Assembly (NCBI RefSeq): GCF_023283985.1
Contig: NZ_JAKIKU010000003.1
Coordinates: 62,001 to 126,000, forward strand
Origin: Shewanella electrodiphila
GTDB lineage: Bacteria > Pseudomonadota > Gammaproteobacteria > Enterobacterales > Shewanellaceae
Direction: 5' to 3'
Length of the DNA stretch: 64,000 bases
Under the pieces are notes generated by a model, which did no database searches, was not told where the DNA came from, and saw only the letters and a program-made list of their open reading frames with translations. Every line of letters starts with the position of its first letter. Position 1 is the stretch's first letter. Below are positions 34,826-44,405 of this stretch, in pieces. The position numbers and the translations under genes are program-made.

Positions 34826-35653
34826 CTAGCCTTCTTTGGCTATTATCATAGCTTGTTTAAACTTATCAATATAGTTTTCGATTGGCACAATGTCTTCTTT
34901 TAAGCGTCTATTACGCCCAAGCAAAGAGGACTCCACAAATAATTCAAACCAAGATGATAATGCCTCACCATTTTTAGGTTCATCTATCGCGCTAAATGCT
35001 AATGCAGCAACTTCAGCGGTAGACAACTGAAAGTCATGACTGCCCTTTCTTAATTCATAAGTGGCTAAGGTTTCCGGATTAAAAGATAGCAAGGGTAAAT
35101 CATGAAGGTATGGACTCTTGCGAAACATTTTAATCGCTTGGCGCCAGCTACCATCCAGTAAAATGAGTAACGGTATTTTTTTAGGCTTATCAGCTTGATG
35201 CGCTAAAGAAGCATTAACTGCATTATCAATGTTTGACTGTTTGCACACTGATAGTTGATCAATATGCTCTACCACTTGCTGACCTTCTTGTGCATATTGA
35301 GCGGGGAAAATTAACAAAGGCTGATATTGAGCATCATTAATCATCTCAATCATTTGCTTATTGGGCTCTTTACGCGACCAAAGAAAAGCGCTGGTATTAG
35401 GCACGGTATCAGCAATGAGACGACCACTATTTGTCGGCTTTAATACTTCGTCATCATACATGATCAACATAAAGCTAGCTGATGTGTTGAGATACTGCCT
35501 ATGCTCACAGGTACAGAAAATCTCTCCTAATAAACACCATGGGCAACGAATAAGCTTCATTCCTCTAGCTGCAAAAGGTTTTGTTGAAATTGATTTTCTG
35601 TATTGGTACAGACGATGAACAGCATGTTGCTGCTCAGGTGGTATCGCCAACAT
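34826..35653 (-). CDS. tapT: tRNA-uridine aminocarboxypropyltransferase (DTW domain)
   Basis: TapT (YfiP) makes acp3U in the variable loop of tRNA using S-adenosylmethionine. The 275-residue protein has the N-terminal Cys cluster RCPWCLLGEIFCTCEH and the DTW-domain motif LDGSWRQAIKMFRKSPYL, with Ser where most members have Thr, then LPLLSFNP and LRKGSHDFQLSTAEVAALA. It is longer than E. coli YfiP (about 232) mainly because of a central insert (residues ~115-155). It is near pssA, recalling the E. coli order yfiP-patZ-pssA. Confidence 0.85.
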   Translation of the reverse strand: MLAIPPEQQHAVHRLYQYRKSISTKPFAARGMKLIRCPWCLLGEIFCTCEHRQYLNTSASFMLIMYDDEVLKPTNSGRLIADTVPNTSAFLWSRKEPNKQMIEMINDAQYQPLLIFPAQYAQEGQQVVEHIDQLSVCKQSNIDNAVNASLAHQADKPKKIPLLILLDGSWRQAIKMFRKSPYLHDLPLLSFNPETLATYELRKGSHDFQLSTAEVAALAFSAIDEPKNGEALSSWFELFVESSLLGRNRRLKEDIVPIENYIDKFKQAMIIAKEG

Positions 35654-35855
35654 GTTGGACTCTCTTTCTATCGCAATATGGGAATGACTTAAGGACAGCT
35701 ATAGTTTTGCTATTAAGGAAAATTATCATGCTTGCTTGATACATAATTATCTTAGTATCAAATGATAGTGTATTAAACACAAATAGATGCAGTCGTTTAC
35801 TTTTACGTTCAAAAATATTCATCACCAATTAAGGTGATGAATGATTTTTGCCTAG

Positions 35856-37169
35856 CTATAATATTCTACGAAGTAAAAAATCAGCCTTTAAGCGTTTAAT
35901 TCTAGTCATAATTTTTTTCACAGGAACTGGATATTTCTGTAAAGTTTCAATTTGACTGTAATGAAACAGCTTCTCAGTGTGGGTAAGGATCAGTTCTTGT
36001 TCAGCTTCAAAATTGGCCTTCCAAGCACCAGATTCATCATGCAGTAGTAAGCCATTTTCTAGATCCAAAGCCCAAGCCCGTGGGTTAAGATTAGAGCCTG
36101 TGATGAGGTGTTTTTTGCCATCAGCACTGATCCCTTTCAAATGGTAACTATTAATTCCATTTTTCCAAAGGTGGATCCTAAGCTGACCATTTTCAACAGC
36201 CCATTGTTGGCGCTTAACAAACTTGCGTAACGATTGCTCGTACATATACGGCAATGCACCAATGGTAGAGAATTCTTTTTCAGGTGGTATATAAAAATCG
36301 TTAGCCGTTTTATCACCGACAACAATATCAATACTTTTGCCATTACGAAGATGACGAGTCAGTGCACGCACCAAGGCATTAGGTGGATTAAAATATGGCG
36401 TACAAATAAACAATGACTCTTGAGACTCATCGACAAGCTTAACAACCACTTCATTAAGCTTATTCTTTTTACGGCCTAACCCCACAAGCGGTGTCACACG
36501 ATTACCAATACGCGTACTTTCAAATTCGTATTTAGAACGCCCTAGACGCGTCTTGAATGTGCGAATATCGTTCTTTTCAGGGCACTGCTCGCTACTACTA
36601 TCTTGCGTTAATGAGCAAACCGCTGGATCGCTAACTAAATACTGATGAATAAATGCAGTCATGCTTCTTGCAAGTTCAGCAGATTCAATCAGGTGATAGC
36701 GATCAAAGCGATATTTTTCAAATTGCTGGAAATAGATATTATTGATACTTGCACCACTGAAGATGACAGCATCATCGATAATGAAACCTTTAAGGTGCAA
36801 AACGCCCATAAATTCACGAGATTTAACAGGCACCCCAAGAATATCAAATGGGACTTCAGCTTCAGCCATTGCTTTGCGGTACATAATGTAATTACCGCTA
36901 TCGCCTTTATGACCAATTAAGCCACGACGTGCACGATGATAATCTACTAGTACAACAATATTAATTTCAGGATTGGCAGCTTTAACTGCTAATAACGCAT
37001 TTAAGACTTCGCGTCCTGCTTCGTCATCTTCCAAATACAACGCAGCTATATAGATCGCTTTTTTCGCGTTCGCGATGCGTGAAAGTAATTCAGTTTTAAA
37101 CTGAATCGGATCTAATAACCATTTTAATGATTCAGCTTGTAATGCGATACCACCTAGCTTGTCCAGCAA
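35856..37169 (-). CDS. pssA: CDP-diacylglycerol-serine O-phosphatidyltransferase
   Basis: PssA makes phosphatidylserine, the precursor of phosphatidylethanolamine, at the membrane surface. The 437-residue protein belongs to the phospholipase D superfamily with two HKD motifs: HLKGFIIDD (near residue 125) and HLKGISADGKKHLITGSNLNPRAW (near 350, first part shown by residues H, K and D). VALYLEDDEAGRE-like AALYLEDDEAGREVL at the start and CTPYFNPPNALVRAL in the middle also match E. coli PssA (451 residues). The A/T-rich 200 bases after tapT separate the two genes. Confidence 0.95.
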   Translation of the reverse strand: MLDKLGGIALQAESLKWLLDPIQFKTELLSRIANAKKAIYIAALYLEDDEAGREVLNALLAVKAANPEINIVVLVDYHRARRGLIGHKGDSGNYIMYRKAMAEAEVPFDILGVPVKSREFMGVLHLKGFIIDDAVIFSGASINNIYFQQFEKYRFDRYHLIESAELARSMTAFIHQYLVSDPAVCSLTQDSSSEQCPEKNDIRTFKTRLGRSKYEFESTRIGNRVTPLVGLGRKKNKLNEVVVKLVDESQESLFICTPYFNPPNALVRALTRHLRNGKSIDIVVGDKTANDFYIPPEKEFSTIGALPYMYEQSLRKFVKRQQWAVENGQLRIHLWKNGINSYHLKGISADGKKHLITGSNLNPRAWALDLENGLLLHDESGAWKANFEAEQELILTHTEKLFHYSQIETLQKYPVPVKKIMTRIKRLKADFLLRRIL

Positions 37170-37585
37170 GGCAACCTCCTTAAATGATTCTCAGTGTTAC
37201 TCACTGAGTTCGCCGTTTTTAAATGACTATTCGTATTGAATTTAAGCATCAGCCCTATTTTTATTCTAGGTTTGAACAATAAAATGCTTAATCTATCAAT
37301 CGATATATCTGAAACGACGCAATAACAAATTTACTAAAATAATTGGAGATAGAAATTACCGACTTAACTGCGTTCGAGCAAGGTTTTTCTCAACTTAAAC
37401 ACGTGTTTGGTTAGTTTATGAGAAACAATTAATATATTTGGGCTTAAACGCTAACGATTTACTCACGAAGGTGACCCAATATTTTCTGTAAAATCGACTA
37501 TTTCTCAACCACAAGCAAAGATCTTTAATGTAAACCACACGTAAATGACGTATTTTAACTTTACCTATATTGATTGTATCTAATT
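37170..37585. other. Intergenic region between pssA and dacB
   Basis: 416 bases containing the divergent promoters of pssA and dacB. No further gene, repeat or clear operator was seen. Confidence 0.5.
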
Positions 37586-39076
37586 ATGCCTTTTCCTATT
37601 CGAGCCTTATCCTTTACGGTAGTCATTCTGGCAATGAGTTTTCCAGTGTTAGCAAATGACTATTTAACTAATATGATGAATATCATCAGCCCATCACAGT
37701 CACAGATATCAGTGAGTGTTTGGGATGTTGAAAGCCAAAAAAAAATCTATACACTCAATGATAATACCTTAATGTTACCTGCTAGCATTCAGAAATTAAT
37801 CACTGCAGTAGCTGCGAGCCATCAATTAGGTAAAGATTTTCATTATGAAACCCAAATGACTCATGACGGTGTTATCAATAACAATGTCTTAAACGGTAAC
37901 CTGTATATCCACTTTCAAGGGGATCCAACCCTAAAACGTAAACACCTCGATGCGCTCATCCAGCAATTAAAGCAAAAAGGGATCAGTAATATTAGCGGTG
38001 ATGTATATCTAGTTGCAGAAGAGTCTAAACAAACTCGCGCACCAGGCTGGGCTTGGGACGATTTAGGCATTTGTTATGCGGCGCCGGTGTCAAATTACAT
38101 TATTGATAGAAATTGCGTTAAAGCGACGCTGACGCCGTCTAAAGTGGCGTCTACCGTTTCAATTAAATCAATTTATCCAATCACGATGACATCAACAGCT
38201 AAGTTTGATCAAACCATTGATGTAAAAGAAGCACAAAAACATTTTTGTGAATTGCATATGCAACGATTTGATAATAACCATTATCAAATTGATGGTTGTT
38301 ACCCAGGCAACAAATCCATTCGATTAGCGATAGCAGTAAACGATCCGAGTTTATATAGCAAAGGGGTAATTGAAGATTTACTCCAACAAAACAAGATTAA
38401 CTATCTTAGTATTAGCACTGTATCAAAGGTTAATCAGCCACAAACAGTCATTGCAACACATCAATCAAAACCGCTACCCGTTTTATTAAAAACCATGTTA
38501 CAAAAATCTGATAATTTAATTGCTGACAGTTTATTAAAACAAATTGGCAGACAGTATTTTTTTCAATACCAAAAGCAATTACGAACTGAGCAAGCAGCCC
38601 CTTTAGATGAGATACAGTGGAATAATACTGTACCTAAAGATGGATTTTTAGTCGGAGCAAAAGCCATTGAGCATATAATGCTAGAACTCGGCTTACCTTA
38701 TATTGAAGCAAACATTGTCGATGGCTCTGGCTTGTCACGTTACAACCTTATTACAGCCCATCAAATGATGGCGGTATTACAACTAATCAAAACAGACGAG
38801 CAATTAAACTATCTAGAAACATTACTACCCGTTTCTGGTGAGTCTGGCACCCTCAAATACAAAAAATACTTTAATCAACCACCGTTAAAGAGTGAAGTGG
38901 CCGCTAAAACCGGCACTATGATGGGCGTAGAAAACTTGGCAGGATATTTAGATGCAGATAATGGTAAGCAATACGCTTTTGTCATCATAGAAAACGGCTT
39001 AAGCCCTAAAGCAAAAAAAGCCAGACTAGCACCTTTTAGTGCCCTTTTGCTGCAAACGTTGAATGATTTGCCTTAA
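37586..39076 (+). CDS. dacB: D-alanyl-D-alanine carboxypeptidase/endopeptidase, PBP4
   Basis: PBP4 trims and cleaves peptidoglycan cross-links in the periplasm. The ATG at 37586 gives 496 residues; a TTG four codons earlier is less likely. A signal peptide ends near FPVLANDY. The peptidase S13 motifs are all present: SxxK as ASIQK near residue 70, SxN as SDN near 310, and KTG as AKTGTMMG near 445, with the large insert between the first two that is typical of class C type PBP4. The terminator at 39142 follows. Length is close to E. coli DacB (477). Confidence 0.93.
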   Translation: MPFPIRALSFTVVILAMSFPVLANDYLTNMMNIISPSQSQISVSVWDVESQKKIYTLNDNTLMLPASIQKLITAVAASHQLGKDFHYETQMTHDGVINNNVLNGNLYIHFQGDPTLKRKHLDALIQQLKQKGISNISGDVYLVAEESKQTRAPGWAWDDLGICYAAPVSNYIIDRNCVKATLTPSKVASTVSIKSIYPITMTSTAKFDQTIDVKEAQKHFCELHMQRFDNNHYQIDGCYPGNKSIRLAIAVNDPSLYSKGVIEDLLQQNKINYLSISTVSKVNQPQTVIATHQSKPLPVLLKTMLQKSDNLIADSLLKQIGRQYFFQYQKQLRTEQAAPLDEIQWNNTVPKDGFLVGAKAIEHIMLELGLPYIEANIVDGSGLSRYNLITAHQMMAVLQLIKTDEQLNYLETLLPVSGESGTLKYKKYFNQPPLKSEVAAKTGTMMGVENLAGYLDADNGKQYAFVIIENGLSPKAKKARLAPFSALLLQTLNDLP

Positions 39077-39141
39077 ACCTTAAGTATCGGTCTTTGCGCT
39101 ATCAAGCAAATTGCTGCTTAAGCTTATTTATTGTAGATACT

Positions 39142-39171
39142 AAAAAGCACCTTAAATTAAGGTGCTTTTTT
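39142..39171. terminator. Bidirectional terminator between dacB and acyl-CoA dehydrogenase
   Basis: AAAAAGCACCTTAA and TTAAGGTGCTTTTT are a long perfect stem flanked by A- and T-runs. Confidence 0.92.
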
Positions 39172-39197
39172 CTGATAAGTGCTTACAAGTCGATAAT

Positions 39198-40955
39198 TTA
39201 AAACAAGTCTGCAGGCATTGCCATAATAGCATCGTCACCTTGACTGACCTGCGCAATATGGAAATCCGCTTTAGGCAGAACTTTGTCCATATAGAACTTT
39301 GCCACAAATTGTTTTTGTTGCGCAAAACTTTGATCTTCATGACCTTGTGAACGTTCAGCCATCAGCAATGAGTAATAACCGTAAAGGATAAAACCAAATG
39401 CATCTAAGAAATCAACCGCACTCGCATTAATTAATGCTGGCTGAGTTAATTTATGCTCATTGATGTGATTTGCAATGGTGAGTAAATTATCAAAGCGTAA
39501 GCTGATCGCCTTTTTGTCAGCGTCAGACACATGTTCAAAACCGGCTAACTCTTGGTTTATCTCAGCAACGAAACTAGTTAACGTTGCGACATTGTCACCT
39601 GTGACTTTACGACCTAAAAAGTCGATAGCCTGAATGCCGTTTGTTCCTTCATAAATCTGCGCGATTCGCGTGTCACGGACAAATTGTTCTATACCCGTTT
39701 CGCGAATATAACCATGACCACCGAATACTTGTTGCGCCATGATTGTGGCGTCTAAACCACGGTCAGTTAAGAAGGCTTTAGAAACTGGTGTTAATAAGCC
39801 AACATATTTTGTCGCTTTTGCTTTAACATCACCTTCACTGTGCTTGGCCAAATCAAGTTGTTTACCAGTAAACACTGATAATGCACGACCCGCATCAGTA
39901 ATTGACTTGATTGTTAATAGCATACGACGCACATCGCCATGCACAATAATAGGATCGGCAGTAGCGCCAGTTGCTGACCCTCCTGCTGCGACGCCTTGTA
40001 CACGTTCTTTAGCATAGTCGGCAGCCATTTGATAAGCACCCTGAGCACTGCCTAAACCTTGAATACCAATAGCCAAGCGCTCATAGTTCATCATAGTGAA
40101 CATACACACCAAACCACGATCAACTCTACCAACTAAAAAACCTTTGGCATTGTCGTAATTCATCACACATGTGGCAGATGCTTTAAGGCCCATTTTATGT
40201 TCTATAGAACCAACAGTCACCCCGTTAGAATCACCTAATGAACCGTCATCATTAACATTGATTTTAGGCACTAAAAATAAAGATATACCACTGGAATTAG
40301 GCAGTTTAGCCAACACTAAGTGAATAACGTTTTCTGTTAAATCATGATCGCCACCGGTAATGAAAATTTTGCTACCAGAAATTAAGTAACTGCCATCTTC
40401 TTGAGGTTCAGCTTTAGTACGAATGTTACGTAAATCTGAACCCGCTTGCGGCTCAGTCATGTCCATTGCACCTGACCACTGGCCAGAATAAAGATTAGGT
40501 AAATATTTTTCTTTTAACTCTTCTGTTGCGTGCGCATTAATACATAATGCGGCGCCAGCAGTCAGTGAACTGTATAAAGTAAATGAGTTACAGGCGCTGT
40601 AATTCATCTCATCAACTAATACACCAAGCATTTTCGGCATTCCCATACCACCGAAATCTGGCTCACCACAAAGCCCTACCCAACCACCTTCTGAAAATTG
40701 CTGGTAAGTTTCTTTAAACCCATCCGGTGTGATGACCTTACCATCAATATGTCTGACTTCTTGTTCATCCCCATTTCGGTTAATAGGTTGAATTAGGTCA
40801 CGGCTTATCTTGCTCGCTTCATCTAAAATAGCGACAGCAGTATCCATATCGACCATTTCAGCCATAGCAGGCATGTTTTGCCAAGTATTGGTGGCGTCGA
40901 AGACATTTTCTAATAAAAACTGCATGTCTTTTAAAGGTGCTTGGTAAGGGTTCAT
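39198..40955 (-). CDS. Acyl-CoA dehydrogenase, DmdC-type
   Basis: FAD enzyme predicted to introduce a double bond in an acyl-CoA. The 585-residue protein has an N-terminal extension (YQAPLKDMQFLLENVFD) and a C-terminal extra domain as in the long DmdC-like (3-methylmercaptopropionyl-CoA dehydrogenase) group rather than the short 380-residue type. Motifs: AMDMTEPQAGSDL, ISGSKIFITGGDHD, YERLAIGIQGLGSAQGAY and the catalytic RIAQIYEGTNGIQAIDFLGRK. The true substrate cannot be fixed; such paralogues act on medium-chain, aryl or sulfur-containing acyl-CoA. Single-gene unit. Confidence 0.85.
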   Translation of the reverse strand: MNPYQAPLKDMQFLLENVFDATNTWQNMPAMAEMVDMDTAVAILDEASKISRDLIQPINRNGDEQEVRHIDGKVITPDGFKETYQQFSEGGWVGLCGEPDFGGMGMPKMLGVLVDEMNYSACNSFTLYSSLTAGAALCINAHATEELKEKYLPNLYSGQWSGAMDMTEPQAGSDLRNIRTKAEPQEDGSYLISGSKIFITGGDHDLTENVIHLVLAKLPNSSGISLFLVPKINVNDDGSLGDSNGVTVGSIEHKMGLKASATCVMNYDNAKGFLVGRVDRGLVCMFTMMNYERLAIGIQGLGSAQGAYQMAADYAKERVQGVAAGGSATGATADPIIVHGDVRRMLLTIKSITDAGRALSVFTGKQLDLAKHSEGDVKAKATKYVGLLTPVSKAFLTDRGLDATIMAQQVFGGHGYIRETGIEQFVRDTRIAQIYEGTNGIQAIDFLGRKVTGDNVATLTSFVAEINQELAGFEHVSDADKKAISLRFDNLLTIANHINEHKLTQPALINASAVDFLDAFGFILYGYYSLLMAERSQGHEDQSFAQQKQFVAKFYMDKVLPKADFHIAQVSQGDDAIMAMPADLF

Positions 40956-41154
40956 ATCAGGCTCTTAAACAGATAATTAAAACAGTTGTTTCAATTTATA
41001 CAAAAGTCGCAATAAACACAAGTTCAATCGCATGTTAACCATATAAAAAAAGGATATTTCTAAAAGCACTTTGGAAAGATAACTGCTGTCAATCATCTTA
41101 GATAATTAGCAGAGTTTTATTGATAAAATGAGAACGATATTAGATAAGTAACTT

Positions 41155-41967
41155 TTATTGCTGTTGCTCGTAAGCGGCACCCAGCAATGCAAAATAATCT
41201 ATAATACAAGCCATGATCTGTTTGCGATGCTCCATAGAGGGATATATCATTTTTGAAACAGTATCAGTATCTAATGTCCCTGAGACCAAATACTGGTTAT
41301 GGATATGACCGTCTGATTCAATTGCAGCCTCAAATGCCCTTGCCATTAGCTCTGTAGGTTTAGAGAAATAGTAACTTCCTTGCTGCTTATCAATGGCGAT
41401 AGCCTTGTTCACATAATCACTTTCACTCATGCCGTCATCACTCAACAATACCAATTTAAATAACGCTGACAGTTTGTCATTTAGTTGGTGAGGTTTTAAC
41501 AACACATCTTTGAGCCATAAATCAGATGCACAGCTGTATTTAACGCTAAAGGCAGAATGGGAACTCCTCATATTGCTACCAACATCAAAAGCCTTATCAA
41601 CAATGTAATGATCAAATGCATGCCAGAACTCATGTGCTAAAGCTCCTGCACCTGCATTTTTAGCTAAAGCTAGTTCTTTAGTGGTCGGGGAATAATGAGC
41701 CTGCACGCCTTTTTGACCACCTCGGCCAAATAACAAGTTCAATGTTTGTCGCAACCCCAGTAATCTTGTAGGCACTTGTAATATCTGTGATAAATCAGCT
41801 AATGAATCAAAAACTAGATTAGCTGCAATGTCAGACTCTTCTCTAGTAACCCATTTGCCGACACTAATATGCCTCAAACCAAAAGTATGTTTGATATCAA
41901 TAAAATTGGCTTGCTGCCCTTCTCGGTAATCAGCACCATTTCTATAGTAGTGAGTTTTTTTAAGCAC
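41155..41967 (-). CDS. LPD1-like polyvalent-protein domain protein with HExxH
   Basis: The 270-residue cytoplasmic protein has TFGLRHISVGKWVTREES, then SLADLSQILQVP, FGRGGQKGVQAHYSPTTKELAL and GAGALAHEFWHAFDHYI. This order matches the LPD1 domain of large polyvalent proteins carried by phages and conjugative elements. His112-Glu113 and His116 form an HExxH site. Here the domain stands alone with its own C-terminal helical part (residues ~135-270) and lies among chromosomal genes, with no phage gene nearby. It may be a domesticated mobile-element gene. Enzymatic activity and role are unknown. Confidence 0.72.
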   Translation of the reverse strand: MLKKTHYYRNGADYREGQQANFIDIKHTFGLRHISVGKWVTREESDIAANLVFDSLADLSQILQVPTRLLGLRQTLNLLFGRGGQKGVQAHYSPTTKELALAKNAGAGALAHEFWHAFDHYIVDKAFDVGSNMRSSHSAFSVKYSCASDLWLKDVLLKPHQLNDKLSALFKLVLLSDDGMSESDYVNKAIAIDKQQGSYYFSKPTELMARAFEAAIESDGHIHNQYLVSGTLDTDTVSKMIYPSMEHRKQIMACIIDYFALLGAAYEQQQ

Positions 41968-42023
41968 GATGATTACCTAGTAAAGCATGAATGAAATGGT
42001 ATTTAATTATAAATTTAAGCAAT

Positions 42024-42048
42024 AAAAAAGCCCCGTAAAGAGGCTTTA
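42024..42048 (-). terminator. Terminator-like hairpin upstream of LPD1-like gene
   Basis: AAAGCC and GGCTTT with a loop, flanked by an A-run on the plus strand. On the minus strand it reads into a T-run, so it fits as terminator for the DUF2058 gene. Confidence 0.7.
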
Positions 42049-42118
42049 ATAATTATGATTTAGATAAACGAATTCGCCATTAAACACATCATTTGAATAA
42101 TGAGAGTTTACTCCGTGT

Positions 42119-42670
42119 TTACCACATTAAATCATCAGGAATTGCATAATCTGCGTATGGATCATCTGCTTGTTCAACTTGTTCAGTTTGGGTATTGGTA
42201 TTTTCTTCCCATAAATAACCACACCACTCAGGTACCAATAAGTTTACACGCTCAGCCAGTTTGTGAGGTACAAGGTAGCTCTTATCTTCGTGGCGTACGA
42301 TACCTACAGCGCCAGATAATAACTGACCTTGCAGCTTTTCTGTTACGTAAATAGATAAAATCTTAGTGCTCATAGTGAAATTAAATTTGATTTCAGCATC
42401 TTTAGGGATGCTAATGGCAAACTTATTAAACTCGGTAATAAGACCACGAACTTGACCTTTCTCACTCGCCTCTGCAAATCGTTTCTCGTTTAAAGCGCGA
42501 TCTTTTTCTGCTTGCGCTAACTTTTGATCTGCAATTTGCTGTTTCAAATCAGCACTGCCGTCATCGACCTTGGCTTTTTTCTGTTTACGTTTTTGAGTTT
42601 TAACGTCTCGCGCTTTTTGCTTACTCGCGAGTCCTGCTTTTAGCAATTGCTCTTGCAATGCGTTGGCCAT
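42119..42670 (-). CDS. DUF2058 family protein (YaiL-like)
   Basis: A 183-residue protein with a strongly basic, helical N-terminal half (NALQEQLLKAGLASKQKARDVKTQKRKQKK, given by its first and last parts), which is typical of DUF2058 and suggests nucleic-acid binding, and a C-terminal beta part with YVTEKLQGQLLSGAVGIVRH and YLVPHKLAERV. E. coli YaiL has the same arrangement. Function unknown; nucleoprotein association was proposed for the family from sequence. It is 25 bases from the SDR gene, on the same strand. Confidence 0.85.
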   Translation of the reverse strand: MANALQEQLLKAGLASKQKARDVKTQKRKQKKAKVDDGSADLKQQIADQKLAQAEKDRALNEKRFAEASEKGQVRGLITEFNKFAISIPKDAEIKFNFTMSTKILSIYVTEKLQGQLLSGAVGIVRHEDKSYLVPHKLAERVNLLVPEWCGYLWEENTNTQTEQVEQADDPYADYAIPDDLMW

Positions 42671-42695
42671 TTAAATCACCTTTAAAAAAATTGTA

Positions 42696-43526
42696 TTACT
42701 GTTCAGGTAAATGTTTTGCTAATGCATCCATTGCAGCACCTGCACCACCTAATGACCAACCACCATCGACAGGTAATATTGTTCCGGTAATGTATGAAGC
42801 CATGTCAGATGCTAGAAATAACGCAGCATTGGCAATATCTTGTTTTTGTCCGTTACGTTTAAGCGGCACACTATCAGCTATCATCGATTTTAATGCTTTA
42901 CTCGGTGCTAAGCGATCAAAACCTTCAGTTTCTGCGATAGGACCCGGCACAATAGAATTGACTCGAATACCTTCAACGCCCCATTCTATGGCTAAGGTAC
43001 GTGTCAGCATATCAACACCCGCTTTTGCTGCACATACGTGCACTTGTAACGCCATTGGCACATAGGCTTGAGGTGCTGAAATTTGAATGACACTGGCAGA
43101 CGTTTTGCCATCAGTCTCTTTTATGCCTTTCGCCAATAATGGATATGCTTGTTTAATCACTTGAAAGCTACCAAGTAAATCAATATCCATAACCGATTTA
43201 AAGCCATTTACCGATAAATCTTTCGCTCGTGCAGGAAAGTTTCCTGCTGCGCCACTGACCAACACATCAATATGGCCGAACTGTGCTTCAATCTCTGAAA
43301 AACCCGAAGCAACAGCTTCAGGATCTCTGACATCAAAACTCACGCCTATGTGCTGACCTCGAGGGTTAGCTGACTTTAAAGCATCTACGGCTGCTGTCAC
43401 TTTTTCAACACTGCGACTGGCAACAGCAACATTTGCCCCTTGCTGAGCAAAAGCGCAAGCAATACCAAGATTAATGCCACTTGTACCACCAATAACAACA
43501 ACGTTCTTTCCATGATAATCAAACAT
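42696..43526 (-). CDS. SDR oxidoreductase, 2,4-dienoyl-CoA reductase-like
   Basis: The ATG at 43526 (276 residues) has AGGAG six bases upstream; an in-frame start at 43568 would add 14 unsupported residues. The Rossmann motif is VVIGGTSGINLGIA, followed by NAG-like SGAAGNFPA. Instead of the normal YxxxK it has ISAPQAYVPMALQVHVCAAKAGVD, the pattern of peroxisomal-type dienoyl-CoA reductases (QVH...AKA.VD), in which Lys is kept. It probably reduces 2,4-dienoyl-CoA or a related enoyl intermediate of unsaturated fatty acid oxidation with NADPH. C-terminal SYITGTILPVDGGWSLGG fits the family. Confidence 0.82.
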   Translation of the reverse strand: MFDYHGKNVVVIGGTSGINLGIACAFAQQGANVAVASRSVEKVTAAVDALKSANPRGQHIGVSFDVRDPEAVASGFSEIEAQFGHIDVLVSGAAGNFPARAKDLSVNGFKSVMDIDLLGSFQVIKQAYPLLAKGIKETDGKTSASVIQISAPQAYVPMALQVHVCAAKAGVDMLTRTLAIEWGVEGIRVNSIVPGPIAETEGFDRLAPSKALKSMIADSVPLKRNGQKQDIANAALFLASDMASYITGTILPVDGGWSLGGAGAAMDALAKHLPEQ

Positions 43527-43579
43527 TTTGCACTCCTGCTTAGGTGATACTATTAGAATATTGATCAATACCTACATGT

Positions 43580-44275
43580 TTACGTTAATGAATTAACGAT
43601 TTGATGTAATGAAGCTAATGGATCGGTTGCTTTAGTAATTGGGCGACCAATCACTAAATAATCAGAGCCCGCAGCAATCGCCTTCGGTGGCGTCATTACG
43701 CGATGTTGATCACCAACATCAGCACCAACAGGACGAATACCAGGAGTGATTAAATTAAAGTCTTTACCAAAGCTTGTTTTAAGCATAGTGGCTTCTTGAG
43801 CTGAACACACAACCCCATCAAGACCAGCTTGATGTGTTAGCGCAGCTAAACGTTTAACATGTTCAGATGCAGGAACATTTATCCCTAATAATGATAAATC
43901 TTCATCACTCATTGACGTTAATACTGTTACAGCGATTAGCAAAGGTGCGTCATTACCATAATTGCCTAATGCATTTTGGGCTGCCTGCATCATCGCTAAA
44001 CCACCACTTGCATGGACGTTCGTCATCCAAACACCAAGGTCCGCTGCTGCAGACACGGCTTTTGCTACAGTATTAGGAATATCATGAAATTTTAAATCTA
44101 GAAATAAATCGAAGTCACGATCATGGATGTCTTTTACCAATTGTGGTCCAAATAAAGTAAACATTTCTTTGCCTACTTTAAGGCGACACATAGATGGATC
44201 AAGCTTATCAATCAGTGATAGTGCCTCATTTTTATTGTCATAATCTAAGGCTACTACAATCGGTTTATCTGCCAT
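43580..44275 (-). CDS. pyrF: Orotidine-5'-phosphate decarboxylase
   Basis: PyrF forms UMP from OMP, the last step of de novo pyrimidine synthesis. The 231-residue protein has [12 protein letters not shown], the catalytic [12 protein letters not shown] (Lys and two Asp), and [22 protein letters not shown] near the phosphate loop. Its length matches E. coli (245) closely. It follows lapB in the order lapA-lapB-pyrF seen in E. coli, with a 130-base spacer that may carry its own promoter. Confidence 0.97.
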   Translation of the reverse strand: MADKPIVVALDYDNKNEALSLIDKLDPSMCRLKVGKEMFTLFGPQLVKDIHDRDFDLFLDLKFHDIPNTVAKAVSAAADLGVWMTNVHASGGLAMMQAAQNALGNYGNDAPLLIAVTVLTSMSDEDLSLLGINVPASEHVKRLAALTHQAGLDGVVCSAQEATMLKTSFGKDFNLITPGIRPVGADVGDQHRVMTPPKAIAAGSDYLVIGRPITKATDPLASLHQIVNSLT

Positions 44276-44405
44276 GTTTACTCCGTAAGGTGTTTGTTAA
44301 CGCATTTCAGCTATAGGGTATTAAATGAAATGTTTGATTGGTAACCCAATGTTTTAATCGGTTATCGTTGTTACCTTTGGCCACGCATATTACCATGCTC
44401 TGGCG

